DNA from: an uncultured Oceanospirillales bacterium
Lineage (GTDB): Bacteria; Pseudomonadota; Gammaproteobacteria; Pseudomonadales; Endozoicomonadaceae
NCBI GenBank assembly: GCA_947040555.1
Contig: CAMRBW010000008.1
Span: forward strand, 1 to 53,021
DNA length: 53,021 nt
Reading direction: 5' to 3'
Shown here piece by piece: positions 27,345 to 37,477 of this stretch (position 1 is the first letter of the stretch; each line of letters begins with the position of its first letter). Both the position numbers and the translations under genes were made by a program. The notes below the pieces were generated by a model, which worked only from the letters and a program-made list of their open reading frames with translations, was not told the DNA's origin and made no database searches.

Positions 27345-28664
27345 ATGCGGGTTCTGCACACATCTGACTGGCATCTTGGCCAGCACTTTATAGGAAAAAC
27401 CCGAGAGCAGGAACATCGGCTTTTTCTCGACTGGCTGTTGGATACTATACGACAGCAACATGTTGATGCGGTGGTCGTTGCCGGTGATATTTTTGATACC
27501 GGCGTACCTCCCAGCTATGCCCGGACTCTTTATAACCAGTTTATTGTTGATCTGCAACAGACCGGTAGTGGTGGTTGTCAGCTGGTGGTGCTCGGTGGAA
27601 ATCATGACTCTGTTGCGACATTGCATGAGTCCCGCAGTTTGCTCTCTTGCCTTAATACCCATGTGATTGGTGCTGCTACTCAGGAGCCGGAGTGTCAGGT
27701 GGTGGTGTTGCATGATAGGAGCAACAGAGCGGGCGCTGTGCTTTGTGCGGTTCCTTATATCCGGGCAAGAGATGTGATGAGCAGTCGTGCTGGTGACTCT
27801 GGTGACGACAAGCAACAAGCCTTGCTGACGGCAATGACCACACATTATCGAACGGTCTACGAATTAGCGGAACAGCAGGCCAAGGCCCAGAACCTGCCGG
27901 TTATCGCCACCGGGCATCTAACGACAGTGGGTGGTAAATTATCGGAGTCGGTACGGGACCTTTATATCGGGACGCTATCGGCATTTCCTGCATCGGCATT
28001 TCCTCCGGCGGATTACATTGCGCTCGGGCATCTGCATCGAGCGCAGAAGGTCTCTGACCATGAGCATATTCGCTACTCGGGTTCTCCCATTCCCCTGAGC
28101 TTCGATGAATGTTCCAGCGCCAAGCAGGTGCTGCTGGTCGATTTTGATGGCGGCAGCCTCAGTCAGATCACCGAAGTTGAAGTCCCTCAGTTTCGCAAGT
28201 TGGTCAGTCTCAAGGGCGACTTGGAAACCATCAAAGCCGGGCTTCAGGAGCTGGCCGCTCAAAAGTCTGAATCCGATCTTGAGCCGTGGGTAGAGATCGT
28301 TGTCGATGATAGAAACTGGATCAGTGATCTGCAGAGTGAAATTGAGACCGTGACCGAAGAGTTGCCGCTGGCAGTGCTGAGGGTTCGTCGTAAGCGACAA
28401 GAGTCTTCTAGCGGTTTGGTACAGGAAGAGAAAGAGACTTTGGCTGAGTTGAAAGTCGAAGAGGTTTTTGCCCGCCGCCTGAAAATGATGGATCTGGATG
28501 AGCAAACCAGTGGCCAACTCTCTGAAGCGTTTGCGTTACTGGTAGCGGAGCTGGAAGACGATCGGGTGTCAGGGGATGCGGTGCCAGAGGATGCAGTACC
28601 AGAAGAGGATGCGGTACCAGAGAGTGTGGTTACACGACGTCTTCAGGAGGAGACCGAGCAATGA
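27345..28664 (+). CDS. sbcD: Exonuclease subunit SbcD
   Basis: Mre11-type nuclease subunit of SbcCD, which cleaves hairpins and protein-blocked DNA ends. The phosphoesterase motifs are complete: SDWHLG (D8, H10), [14 protein letters not shown], and GHLHRAQ. The 439-aa protein is somewhat longer than E. coli SbcD (400 aa). The extension is C-terminal and contains three DAVPE-type repeats encoded at 28575-28622. AGGGGGGAG precedes the ATG. The last bases overlap the sbcC start (ATGA at 28661-28664), giving translational coupling. Confidence 0.95.
   Translation: MRVLHTSDWHLGQHFIGKTREQEHRLFLDWLLDTIRQQHVDAVVVAGDIFDTGVPPSYARTLYNQFIVDLQQTGSGGCQLVVLGGNHDSVATLHESRSLLSCLNTHVIGAATQEPECQVVVLHDRSNRAGAVLCAVPYIRARDVMSSRAGDSGDDKQQALLTAMTTHYRTVYELAEQQAKAQNLPVIATGHLTTVGGKLSESVRDLYIGTLSAFPASAFPPADYIALGHLHRAQKVSDHEHIRYSGSPIPLSFDECSSAKQVLLVDFDGGSLSQITEVEVPQFRKLVSLKGDLETIKAGLQELAAQKSESDLEPWVEIVVDDRNWISDLQSEIETVTEELPLAVLRVRRKRQESSSGLVQEEKETLAELKVEEVFARRLKMMDLDEQTSGQLSEAFALLVAELEDDRVSGDAVPEDAVPEEDAVPESVVTRRLQEETEQ
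28575..28622 (+). repeat. Short in-frame tandem repeat in sbcD tail
   Basis: Three units of 15, 18 and 15 bases (28575, 28590, 28608), each coding DAVPE with or without an extra Glu. It lies in the variable C-terminal tail, outside the nuclease domain, and its copy number may vary between strains. Confidence 0.7.
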
Positions 28665-31600
28665 AAATCCTTACCCTGAGACTCAAGAATATTAACTCCT
28701 TGAAAGGGGAGTGGAAGATTGACTTTACCAAGCCTGATTTTGTCAATAATGGGCTGTTTGCCATTACCGGGCCAACCGGTGCGGGAAAAACCACGCTGCT
28801 TGATGCGATCTGTCTGGCACTTTATCACCAGACACCCCGTCTGCAGGTCTCGGCATCTGAAAATGAGTTGATGACGCGCCATACCTCGGAATCTCTGGCG
28901 GAGGTGGAGTTTGAAGTCAAAGGCAAAATTTATCGATCTTTCTGGAGCCAGCGTCGTGCAAGAGGAAAGGTCGATGGTCGTTTACAGGCTCCACAAGTGG
29001 AGCTGGCGATAGCGAATGGTGAAATTATCACCACAAAAATAAACGATAAACTCAAACAGATTAGTGATATTACCGGTCTCGATTTTGCCCGTTTTACGCG
29101 CTCCATGTTGCTGGCGCAGGGTGGTTTTGCTGCATTTCTTGAAGCGTCAGCCAATGAGCGTGCTGAGTTGTTGGAAGAGCTGACCGGTACCGAGATTTAC
29201 GGTGAAATTTCCCGCAGAGTCTTTGCCCGTAAGCGGGATGAGGAAGAGAAGCTGAGACTGTTGCAGGCTCGAATCGAAGGTATAAAGCTGCTGTTTCCGG
29301 AGCAAATTGTCGAATTTGAACAGGAGCAAAGCCTGCTGGCCCAGCAACAGATTGATGTTCATGGTCGTCAAAATACCCTGTTGCTGCAGAAGCAGTGGCT
29401 GGAAGCCATTGCCGCAAAGCAGACACTGGTTGCAGATAATCGTAGCCGCTGTGAGCAGGCAGAAGAGCAGCTGACAGCTCAGGCTTCGGAATTGAAAAAG
29501 CTGGAAGAGTGCCTGCCTGCCCTTGAGATTCGTTCGGTGTGGGATGTTCTGAAAACGACAAGTGCCACTCTGGATAAACAACAAAATGCGTTTACTCAAC
29601 TCTCTAATGAGCAGCACAAGGTTAACAGTGAGCTGCAACGGGAACAGAGCAGGCTGCAGGATGCAGAGCACGCACTGGGGAAGAGTCGCGAGCAGCAGCG
29701 AGAGATGGAAAATCTGTTGGTAAGCCAGGTCATTCCGCTGGACAGTGAGATTCGTCAGTTGCAGTTGCAGCAGAAAGAGGCAACAACGGCACTGGTGCAG
29801 CAGCAGAATGCGGTCAATGAGAAGACGACTCAGCTGAAAGCCCTGCAAAGTGAGCAGGAACAAGCCCGTCAGACCATGACTAAGGCTGAACAGTATCTGC
29901 AGACTCACAGCCATTGCCAAAATATGGGCGAACAGCTTTCCGGCTGGAAGCAGCAGCTGCACAGCCGGGAACAGCTACACGGCACTCTTCGGCAGATACA
30001 GAAGCAGACCTGTGAGTTAACAGAGCAGCAGACGACACTCGGCAGGCAATTAACACAACAGGAACAGATTGTTGCTGCTGCCACTCTTACATTGAAAACC
30101 GCTGAAAGTCAGATGCAGGATCTGGATAACAGATATCAGCAGTCACTGGGCGATCACGATGAAGCGCATTGGCGTGAGCGTTTTGGAGAGTTCCAACACC
30201 AGCGTCTGGCCATTCAGAATCTTTCAGCCCTGCTTGAACAGAATCGGGAAGAGGGGCTAAATCTCCATCAACTTCAGCAGGGCCTGATCGCGCAGCAAAC
30301 CACTCTTAAGCAGCGACAACAGGAGCTGGAGCAGTTCCGGGCACAGTACCGCAAAGAGCAGCAGTGGCTGAAAGATTTGGATACGCAGGTGCTGCAGGAG
30401 CAGACGATTGCCGGTTTAAGTGAGCATCGTAACCATCTGCAGCCGGGTGAGGCTTGTCCGTTGTGTGGTTCGCCAGAGCATCCTGCCATAGAGCAGTATC
30501 AGCAAATCGCTCCCTCCAATACGGCGCGACGGCGTGATGAGAAGGTGCAGCTTCTGGCTGAGCTGGAAACGCAGGGGCGAGCGATGGGGACAGAAGTCAC
30601 CCGTCTTGAAACGCGAATTGAGACAGACACTAAAGCCATTGAAGAAGTCAGTGCTCGTATAGGTAAGAGTCTGAACCGCTGGCGAGAGCTATGTGTTGAG
30701 CTAAGGGTTGAGCTCTCTATCAATAATCGAGAGGGTGTTGAACACTGGCTGAATAAGCGTCGGACGGAGGGGGAAAATCTACACTCTTTGGTTCAACGAC
30801 TGGATGCGTTAAATGGTGAATGTCAGAAAGTTCAGAAGCAGCAGTCTGATCTGCGTGAGAAACTGAAGGATGCTGACCATAAACACGAGATCATTCAGCA
30901 CAGAATCGGGGAGCTGGATGGAAAGTTGAAGGAATTAGCCGTTCAACAGCAGCAGCAATCCCAATCACTGACGGCTCTTGAGCAGTCAATCAGGGAAACA
31001 TTGTCGTCACTTTCATTGACGCTTCCTGAACTAACAGAGCAGAACGCATGGCTGACTGAACAGCAAAGTAGCTGGCAACAGTATCAACTTTCTCAGAAGC
31101 AGCACGTTGACGCACAGCGGGAGCTGGATCGTCTGACGGGTGAGGTAAGTCTGGTAACCCAGGCAGTACAGCAACATACCGGGGATGTGCAGAAGGCACA
31201 GGAGCACAGCAAAACCACAGAGAGCAATCTCAATCAGAAGCTGGCGCAGCGTCAATCACTGTTTGGTGATAAAGCCATTGATGGTGAACGACTGCGTCTG
31301 CAGGATGTTGTGAAAAGCGTTGAGCAGGCACTGTTGTCTGTGAGAACGCAGTGTGTGCAGTTGGCAGAGCGAGCCAGCTCGCTGTCGGGTTCTGTCAGGC
31401 AGTTACAGGGTGATATTGATGAGCTGCTGGTGCATCAAAAACAGGCTGGCAGCGAGTGGGAACGAGCCCTGAATAACAGCCCGTTTGCCGACGAACAGGC
31501 ATTTACGACAGCGTTACTACCGGCCGACCAGCGTGCCGGGTTGGAGCAGCTAAAGCGTACGCTTGATCAACAGAGAGACAGTGCAAAAGCTCTGCTGATG

Positions 31601-32329
31601 CAGGCTGAAAATGAATTGGAAACTCTGCAGAAGCAGGCGCTGACCGATCAGGAACTGACGACAGTGGCAGAAGCACTGAGCCATGCGACAGCGGCGTATG
31701 AGCAGATAAAAGACCGGCTAAAAGAGATCTCTATGATCCTTAAGCAGAATCAGGAAAACCGGAACAGCCAGAGTGAGACACTCAATCACATCACCAGACA
31801 GAGGGAGACACTGGCACTCTGGGAGCACCTGAACAATCTTATTGGCTCAGCCAAAGGCGACAAGTTCCGTAAATATGCTCAGGGGCTGACACTGGATAAT
31901 CTGGTCTGGCTGGCTAATCGTCAGTTGCAGAGTCTGTATGGACGGTATCAGTTGCGTCGTAAAGAGCAAGATGAGTTGAGTCTGGTGGTGGTTGACACCT
32001 GGCAGGGTGAAATTGCGCGGGATACCAAAACTCTGTCGGGTGGTGAGAGTTTTCTGGTGAGTTTGGCGCTGGCACTGGCGCTCTCGGATCTTGTCAGCCA
32101 CAAGACCCGTATTGATTCCCTGTTCCTCGATGAAGGTTTCGGCACATTGGATCCAGAGACTCTTGAAACCGCTCTGGATGCGCTGGATAGCCTTAATGCC
32201 AGTGGCAAGATGGTTGGAGTCATCTCCCACGTAGAGGCGCTAAAGGAACGTATTCCCATGCAGATTCACGTGTATAAGGAACAGGGATTGGGCTACAGCA
32301 AACTGGATAAAGAGTATTGCATTGGCTAA
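28661..32329 (+). CDS. sbcC: Exonuclease subunit SbcC
   Basis: Rad50-type ABC ATPase partner of SbcD. The 1222-aa protein has Walker A GPTGAGKT at 37-44, long coiled coils very rich in Gln, a zinc hook CPLC at 599-602 near the middle, the signature [19 protein letters not shown], and Walker [12 protein letters not shown] near the C-terminus. It is longer than E. coli SbcC (1048 aa), mainly in the coiled coil. It ends 4 bases past the stop of the convergent DUF3301 gene. Function and partner are not in doubt. Confidence 0.96.
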   Translation: MKILTLRLKNINSLKGEWKIDFTKPDFVNNGLFAITGPTGAGKTTLLDAICLALYHQTPRLQVSASENELMTRHTSESLAEVEFEVKGKIYRSFWSQRRARGKVDGRLQAPQVELAIANGEIITTKINDKLKQISDITGLDFARFTRSMLLAQGGFAAFLEASANERAELLEELTGTEIYGEISRRVFARKRDEEEKLRLLQARIEGIKLLFPEQIVEFEQEQSLLAQQQIDVHGRQNTLLLQKQWLEAIAAKQTLVADNRSRCEQAEEQLTAQASELKKLEECLPALEIRSVWDVLKTTSATLDKQQNAFTQLSNEQHKVNSELQREQSRLQDAEHALGKSREQQREMENLLVSQVIPLDSEIRQLQLQQKEATTALVQQQNAVNEKTTQLKALQSEQEQARQTMTKAEQYLQTHSHCQNMGEQLSGWKQQLHSREQLHGTLRQIQKQTCELTEQQTTLGRQLTQQEQIVAAATLTLKTAESQMQDLDNRYQQSLGDHDEAHWRERFGEFQHQRLAIQNLSALLEQNREEGLNLHQLQQGLIAQQTTLKQRQQELEQFRAQYRKEQQWLKDLDTQVLQEQTIAGLSEHRNHLQPGEACPLCGSPEHPAIEQYQQIAPSNTARRRDEKVQLLAELETQGRAMGTEVTRLETRIETDTKAIEEVSARIGKSLNRWRELCVELRVELSINNREGVEHWLNKRRTEGENLHSLVQRLDALNGECQKVQKQQSDLREKLKDADHKHEIIQHRIGELDGKLKELAVQQQQQSQSLTALEQSIRETLSSLSLTLPELTEQNAWLTEQQSSWQQYQLSQKQHVDAQRELDRLTGEVSLVTQAVQQHTGDVQKAQEHSKTTESNLNQKLAQRQSLFGDKAIDGERLRLQDVVKSVEQALLSVRTQCVQLAERASSLSGSVRQLQGDIDELLVHQKQAGSEWERALNNSPFADEQAFTTALLPADQRAGLEQLKRTLDQQRDSAKALLMQAENELETLQKQALTDQELTTVAEALSHATAAYEQIKDRLKEISMILKQNQENRNSQSETLNHITRQRETLALWEHLNNLIGSAKGDKFRKYAQGLTLDNLVWLANRQLQSLYGRYQLRRKEQDELSLVVVDTWQGEIARDTKTLSGGESFLVSLALALALSDLVSHKTRIDSLFLDEGFGTLDPETLETALDALDSLNASGKMVGVISHVEALKERIPMQIHVYKEQGLGYSKLDKEYCIG

Positions 32330-32679
32330 AAGATGTCGTCTAATCGTTTATCGGGAGGGGTGGTCATCCGGTGTGGCGGGATCTGAATCGTTTTCAGATA
32401 CCTGCCCAACATATGAACGGAGCCTTCATAGCGATCATCCCCCGTTGATGAGAACTCAAAATGACAGACAAACAGAGGCAGAAGACGTCCACTTTTTGAT
32501 CTCTGGAAGCCTTTGAAGTGCAGAGCGATGCCGCCATCAAGAAACTGAAGATCCAACTCCTTGCAGCGTCGCTCGGCATGGGTCAGAGCATTCTGACGGA
32601 TGGACTGAATACGCCACCAGAAAGTGATGACGACAGCCAAAAACGTCAGAAAAGCAATATCAACAAGTTCGAGATACAT
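32326..32679 (-). CDS. DUF3301 membrane-anchored small protein
   Basis: A 117-aa protein starting [22 protein letters not shown], a single N-terminal transmembrane anchor, followed by a cytoplasmic domain with [20 protein letters not shown], which I recognise as the DUF3301 pattern of gammaproteobacteria. The function is unknown. An upstream in-frame ATG at 32718 would overlap the minE stop; 32679 gives the family-like N-terminus. It follows minE on the same strand and is convergent with sbcC, overlapping its end by 4 bases. Confidence 0.75.
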   Translation of the reverse strand: MYLELVDIAFLTFLAVVITFWWRIQSIRQNALTHAERRCKELDLQFLDGGIALHFKGFQRSKSGRLLPLFVCHFEFSSTGDDRYEGSVHMLGRYLKTIQIPPHRMTTPPDKRLDDIF

Positions 32680-32707
32680 GGTATGCCGTGATTGAATGAT
32701 GTGCCCC

Positions 32708-32998
32708 TCAGGACACATCTACATCCATAGCGCGGTCTTCTGGCAGGGTCACGTTAAGCTCAAGTATCGAGACATCGTCGTGATTCTCAAAATTGATGTT
32801 AACGTGCTCTTCGCCTACGTGCACATATTTGCGAATTACTTCCAGAATGTCCTGCTTCATGGCCGGGATGTAGCCGGGATCATTCTGACCTGCTCGCTGG
32901 TGCGTAACAATAATTTGCAGGCGCTCTCTGGCAATGGCTGCACTACTACCTGAGGGTTGTCTTCTTTGTCTGCGAAGAAAAGCTTCCAGTAAGCTCAT
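32708..32998 (-). CDS. minE: Cell division topological specificity factor MinE
   Basis: MinE drives pole-to-pole MinCD oscillation by stimulating MinD ATPase at the membrane. From the ATG at 32998 the protein is 96 aa: MSLLEAFL membrane-targeting helix, the MinD-contact segment [16 protein letters not shown], then the dimerisation domain with [17 protein letters not shown]. The C-terminal tail ([11 protein letters not shown]) is slightly longer than usual. The start overlaps the minD stop by 4 bases. Confidence 0.95.
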   Translation of the reverse strand: MSLLEAFLRRQRRQPSGSSAAIARERLQIIVTHQRAGQNDPGYIPAMKQDILEVIRKYVHVGEEHVNINFENHDDVSILELNVTLPEDRAMDVDVS

Positions 32999-33810
32999 GA
33001 TTGCCCTCCGAACAGCCGTTGAAAGATTCCCTTGCGCGGCACATCCAGGAAACGCATGGGACACTGTTCTCCAAGAAGTCTTTTCACTGCGTCATCATAA
33101 GCTAAGCCTGCATTGCTTTCAGGAATGTTGATGACAGGAATGCCTTGGTTGGAGGCTTTCAGGACGTCAGTATCCTCGGGAATGACTCCCAATAGAGGTA
33201 TAGCCAGGATGTCCTCAACATCTTTAACATCCAGCATCTCATCACGCGCGACACGATTGGCATCGTAGCGAGTGAGTAGCAGGTGTTCGCGGATAGGCTC
33301 AAGATTCTGTTCCGCCCGCTTGGACTTGCTATGCAGGATGCCAAGAATACGGTCAGAGTCACGCACCGAGGAGACTTCCGGGTTGGTGGTGATGATCGCT
33401 TCATCGGCATGGTAGAGTGCCATCAACGCGCCACGCTCAATACCGGCAGGTGAGTCACAGACGATGTAGTCAAACTCTTCGGACAGTGCTGTCAGGACTT
33501 TATCAACACCTTCTGGAGTCAGGGCGTCTTTGTCTCTGGTCTGGGAAGCGGGCAGGATAAACAGATTGTCTGTGTTTTTATCCTTGATCAAAGCCTGATT
33601 CAGGCCAGCTTCACCATTAATGACGTTGATAAAATCATAAACGACACGTCGTTCACAACCCATCACCAGATCCAGGTTGCGCAGACCGATATCAAAATCT
33701 ACGACAACGGTTTTGTATCCATGCCTTGCCAGTCCGGTTGACAGTGCTGCACTGGTTGTTGTTTTGCCAACTCCACCCTTGCCTGAAGTGACAACTATAA
33801 TTCTCGCCAA
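32995..33810 (-). CDS. minD: Septum site-determining ATPase MinD
   Basis: ParA-family ATPase that recruits MinC to the membrane and is displaced by MinE. The deviant Walker [12 protein letters not shown] starts at residue 11; other motifs are [14 protein letters not shown] and the CDSPAGIE switch. The C-terminal amphipathic membrane-targeting helix is GIFQRLFGG. At 271 aa it is of normal length. It lies between minC (3-base gap) and minE (4-base overlap) in a minCDE operon. Confidence 0.97.
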   Translation of the reverse strand: MARIIVVTSGKGGVGKTTTSAALSTGLARHGYKTVVVDFDIGLRNLDLVMGCERRVVYDFINVINGEAGLNQALIKDKNTDNLFILPASQTRDKDALTPEGVDKVLTALSEEFDYIVCDSPAGIERGALMALYHADEAIITTNPEVSSVRDSDRILGILHSKSKRAEQNLEPIREHLLLTRYDANRVARDEMLDVKDVEDILAIPLLGVIPEDTDVLKASNQGIPVINIPESNAGLAYDDAVKRLLGEQCPMRFLDVPRKGIFQRLFGGQS

Positions 33811-33813
33811 AAT

Positions 33814-34629
33814 TTACTCCTTAGGTCCTAAATACATGGGTGTCATCTTGAGGGAATCACCATCCATATAGATTTGAATCGCTTTTTGCCACAGGTCTGA
33901 GCAATCTGCTTTCGATATTGTTTTGTAATGTCCATGTATAGAGACAAGTTCTGGCTCAAAATGAGTACAGTAAATACGGGCTTTCGAGTCGCCGCGAATA
34001 CCAGCCAGAGCGCGTCCCCGCAGAGGGGCATAAATGTGGATGTGGCCTGTTGCCAGCACCTCTGCACCCACACTGACCGGGGCGGTGATAATAAGATCAC
34101 CATTATGGTAAATCTGTTGGCCGGAACGTATCGGTGTATCGATGACACGTGCTGTTGCAGGCTGCTCTTGTGGCGCTACACTGTTCGGCTTCGGTTTGTC
34201 AGGGTGGAGAGGCGTTGCCGAGAATTCCTTGACTTCTGCCAGCGGTATTTCTTGCTGCGAAATCTGTACAGTGGATTTACGGTCAGAAGTGCTGGGTGGG
34301 GCCGCTAGCCAGGCCATGCCTGCTTCACTGGCATTCTCGCGATGCACACTAAGACCACCGCGAATAGCCATCAGGTTGATGCCAAAGTCCGCACACAGCC
34401 TCTTCAGTCGATGAAGGTCAACGGGGCTGTCCGGATTGTGAAGGTGTTCCAGGCTAACGACCACGGGTCTGTTTTCAAAGAAACGGGGCGCCTGTGCCAG
34501 AAGCCTCTGGAACTGCTGGGCCAGCATGGGTTCGTCATAGCGATACAGCTCCAGAGTCATCAGAGTGACCATCGTGCCCTTTAGTTGAAAACAAGGGCTG
34601 GAGATATGGGGGGTAATGGTGCTTGTCAT
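33814..34629 (-). CDS. minC: Septum formation inhibitor MinC
   Basis: MinC blocks FtsZ ring formation away from midcell. The 271-aa protein has the N-terminal FtsZ-binding domain (about 1-120), a linker, and the C-terminal MinD-binding beta-helix with RSGQQIYHNGDLIITAPVSVGAEVLA and GHIHIYAPLRGRALAG, a textbook MinC_C sequence. The ATG at 34629 lacks a strong ribosome binding site. It is the first gene of minCDE; its upstream region borders the decayed Nudix fragment. Confidence 0.95.
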   Translation of the reverse strand: MTSTITPHISSPCFQLKGTMVTLMTLELYRYDEPMLAQQFQRLLAQAPRFFENRPVVVSLEHLHNPDSPVDLHRLKRLCADFGINLMAIRGGLSVHRENASEAGMAWLAAPPSTSDRKSTVQISQQEIPLAEVKEFSATPLHPDKPKPNSVAPQEQPATARVIDTPIRSGQQIYHNGDLIITAPVSVGAEVLATGHIHIYAPLRGRALAGIRGDSKARIYCTHFEPELVSIHGHYKTISKADCSDLWQKAIQIYMDGDSLKMTPMYLGPKE

Positions 34630-34776
34630 TGCCGGAATGCAGAAATGTCTTCTTCCTCAGCGTTTATAAGATGTATGTTTTGATCGCTAGATTAGGGGAC
34701 AAGAGGTCATAGAACAAGCACTGAAAGCAATGTTAACGGTGAATACTGAAAATTTCAGATAAACCCTGCCCTATGC

Positions 34777-34971
34777 TTACAAACTTTCCTCTCGCAATGG
34801 AAAGTTTCCGGTGATTCTGTCTTGGAAAAATAGTTTCAGTGCGCGGGTTATTGTATAAAGAGCCCGCTCCCTCCAGGGAGCATCCTGTTCGTCAAACAGG
34901 CGGACTGGCAGCAAAAAGATGCCCTTCCATCTGTCCTGTATCAAGCGTGCCCCGATAAATCATGCTGACCT
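34777..34971 (-). pseudogene. Decayed 3' fragment of a Nudix hydrolase gene (copy of 36729-36940)
   Basis: On the minus strand this stretch encodes MIYRGTLDTGQMEGHLFAA, then, after a shift of frame, VRLFDEQDAPW and FFQDRITGNFPLREESL with a stop. The intact Nudix gene at 36729-37268 has MFYRAEIDT, VRLFDEQDIPW and FFRDRINGKFPLREESL. The nucleotide similarity is obvious by eye over 195 bases, with a net loss of 17 bases compared with the intact copy, so the fragment is frameshifted. It has no start, no Nudix box, and abuts the stop of the AAA+ gene at 34971. Unconstrained decay after a local duplication is the simplest reading. Confidence 0.85.
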
Positions 34972-36565
34972 CATAAAGCCTGAGTTTGAGTCTGGCATTC
35001 GCCGGAGCACTGGTGAGGAGCCGTACACTCAGGTTCAGAGTCTTCAGGGGGAGTGGGAGGGGCATCTATCATATTTTTGAATAATGTATATATGTATTTT
35101 TGCATGCTACGGAGACCGGGGTCCTGATCGTGTGCAATAAAAGTTGCGATCATGTCTTTTTCGACGGAGGTTATACGAAAATTCTTATGTTCTTCTCCCA
35201 TAGACTGATAACTGGTTTCCAACTTTGAAATCAGTGTCTCGGCTATGGCACTCTTCGCTTGCTGATCGAATCCGGGGAAATGAATGCTTTCAATTCGGGA
35301 CGCAAGTGCCTTAAATCGTGGGGACTTGGCGGACAGAGCCTCAATGTCAGAATTCCCTGTGAGGACTATTGTATCTGGCAAAGGGAGTTTGCTTTTTAAA
35401 AATTTGCTTTCAAAGGTCTGGTGTGATGATGAGTCCAGGACCTTCAGCATATAGCTCAGTACAGATCGGGAGTTGTCATCGTCAGCAGTGATAAGGCGAT
35501 CAAACTCATCAATCAGAAGAACTTTGTTGCTGAAATTGATGGTATCTCTTGAGGGCGTATTGGTTATTGCCTCGAGTAATTTACCTGGCTTGGGGTCTGC
35601 GTCTGTTGCCGGTGTGCCCGTAATGTCTTTAATGGATGCGCCATCCAAAATGACAGTCACAAGCTCAGTTCCCATAGCTTCTGCGATTTTTTTTGCTGCG
35701 TGAGTCTTTCCTGTTCCGGGCTCACCATGAAGGTAAATAATGTAATGCTGATCCGGAGCTGGCTCCATTTTCCGAAAAGCGAGTTCAGCTTTGGTAACCT
35801 TTCTCAGCTGCTCAATGATGTCTGATGGGTAGTTCTTGAAAGATTTTGAAAAAGATTCTTCATTATAGGCAAGGTCTTTCTTGTAAAGCGGCAGGCGCAA
35901 GGCAACATCAAGAACCCGTTCGAGCTGGTAGAGTTTGTCCTGCGTTGGGGTTCGCCAATAGTTGTAGAAGAGCTCGTTCTCTATGTGCTGCTGCATGGAT
36001 TTATCAAAGAGAAGTTTTTTGCTGCCGTATTGATGAATAAAAAGTAGCTCTTGCAGGCTCGGAGGAAATAAGGTATACGCAATGTGAGATAGTAATATTG
36101 CAGTTACCCCATAAATTAGTGGGGTTGTTTGCCCTAAGAACATGGCTACTGCTGCGGAGTTGTTAAGCCGTTTGATTGCACGGGCACCCCCCCCCACCAT
36201 GAAGCAGCAGCGGTAGCCCCACACACTACAGCCTCAAAAAATAACGACATTGCAGGATCTAGTCTTGAGAGTTTCGAATATGCGTCGCTGGTGGTGGAGC
36301 GTGCTATTTCAACTTTTTTCTGGATGTCTGCTTCGTTGTACTCTTCGAGAGTCAACAGCTCATTGAGTGAATCAAAAAATCTTAGTATGACCATGGAGTC
36401 ACGAATTGAGCAGCGCTGAACTTCTGCTGGATTGTAGCCGGCTATTTCTATATCAGCCTTTGCTATAGTTCCCATGAGCAGAAGGCTCATGGTAAAACCA
36501 AGCATCATTGAAAGCACAAAGCGGGACAATTTGAGTAACTGAGTATTAACCACGGAGATATACAC
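34971..36565 (-). pseudogene. Membrane-associated AAA+ ATPase, copy 1, split by a G9 tract (possible phase-variable gene)
   Basis: Two overlapping frames together make one gene. The first (36565-36146) encodes a signal-peptide-like start (MLGFTMSLLLMGTIAKA) and ends out of frame as SWWGGVPVQS. The second carries the hydrophobic LIYGVTAILLSHIAYTLF, then a AAA+ domain with Walker A GEPGTGKT, Walker B LLIDEFDR, the sensor-type LTGNSD and SRIESIHFPGFD. They meet at a run of nine G on the coding strand (36187-36195); ten G would join them into about 531 aa, collinear with copy 2 at 41293-42783. The apparent GTG start at 36224 lies inside the first frame and gives no membrane-anchor N-terminus. It is either phase-off, a young pseudogene or a sequencing error. 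The tail, rich in Pro, Cys and Gln, is unlike copy 2. Confidence 0.75.
36187..36195 (-). repeat. Homopolymer (G)9 tract inside AAA+ copy 1
   Basis: Nine consecutive C on the plus strand, G on the coding strand, immediately after codons for SWW. A change of +1 (or -2) restores one frame from 36565 to 34971. Tracts of this kind mutate by slipped-strand mispairing and are typical of contingency loci. Confidence 0.85.
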
Positions 36566-36728
36566 CCCTAATTAATGAGGTAGGATCATAGAACATCCAC
36601 ATGGAGTTAAGTTGTTTCATTAATGTGTTTATTTGTTTTATGTGTACTTCAGGTGTGGCCGTCTGACTCTGTTGGCAAGCCCTTTGTTGCGACAGGGTGC
36701 AGTAAGTATGCTGGCGTAACGACAAGTG

Positions 36729-37268
36729 TCATAAGCTTTCCTCCCGTAATGGAAATTTCCCATTGATCCGATCTCGGAAAAATAGCTCCAGGGTGCGAGT
36801 TATCGTAGGAAAAGCCAGCTTATCCCAGGGAATATCCTGCTCATCAAACAGACGGACTTCCAGACTCTCCTGTCCGGCTGCAAAGTGGGGTTCTTCCGTA
36901 TACCGTGTGTCAATCTCGGCCCGATAAAACATACAGACCTGGTTGATGCATGGCTGGCTGATCATCATGTAAAGCTGCTCCCGGCAGGTGTGGGTACACG
37001 CCTCCTCCCAAGTTTCCCGGCGGGCGGCGTCCAGTACCGATTCGCCATTTTCCATAAAGCCGGCGGGAAGGGTCCACAGTCCGTAGCGAGGCTCAATGGC
37101 ACGACGGCACAGCAAGATTTTATCGCCGATCACCGGCAGCGTGCCGGTAACAATTTTCGGGTTCTGATAATGAATAGTCTGACAGCCACTGCAAACGTGC
37201 CGTTCACGATTATCACCTTCTGGTATGGTCAGGATGAGAGTCATTCCACACTGGCTGCAATATTTCAT
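36729..37268 (-). CDS. Nudix hydrolase with N-terminal zinc ribbon
   Basis: A 179-aa Nudix pyrophosphohydrolase. The N-terminus MKYCSQCGMTL and HVCSGCQTIHYQNPK form a four-Cys zinc ribbon; the Nudix box runs GFMENGESVLDAARRETWEE (GX5EX7REX2EE), with Cys where Gly normally follows. The family, like NudC-type proteins, probably acts on nucleotide diphosphate linkages; the substrate is unknown. The frame is open upstream to 37460 but the ATG at 37268 starts exactly at the zinc ribbon. The 3' 212 bases are duplicated as the decayed fragment at 34777-34971, on the far side of AAA+ copy 1. Confidence 0.88.
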   Translation of the reverse strand: MKYCSQCGMTLILTIPEGDNRERHVCSGCQTIHYQNPKIVTGTLPVIGDKILLCRRAIEPRYGLWTLPAGFMENGESVLDAARRETWEEACTHTCREQLYMMISQPCINQVCMFYRAEIDTRYTEEPHFAAGQESLEVRLFDEQDIPWDKLAFPTITRTLELFFRDRINGKFPLREESL

Positions 37269-37429
37269 TTCTGTTCTCTCTGCGCTGAAAAACGTGAGGG
37301 GTGTTTTTCTGTTGGTCAGATCAGTCTGCCAGAACTGTAGGCAACGGGGATCAAAGTTATACCCCCTCGGGAACTTTTTCGCTGCTGCCGTTGTCGATAG
37401 ATAACTATACTTTATTATGTTTTCCAGCC

Positions 37430-37477
37430 ATGACAACTGCCATAACAACTGCCATAACAACGGGCATAACGACGGTG
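37430..37477 (+). repeat. Four imperfect 12-bp tandem repeats
   Basis: Units start at 37430, 37442, 37454 and 37466 with consensus ATAACAACTGCC. In the frame of the downstream gene they would code TTAI-type repeats just ahead of my chosen start, so they could be coding (if the ATG at 37430 is used) or leader sequence. Confidence 0.7.

Noticed and set aside
34777..34971. Short functional gene encoding the Nudix-like C-terminus
   Set aside because: It lacks a start signal and the Nudix box and is frameshifted; it is a fragment of a duplicated gene.
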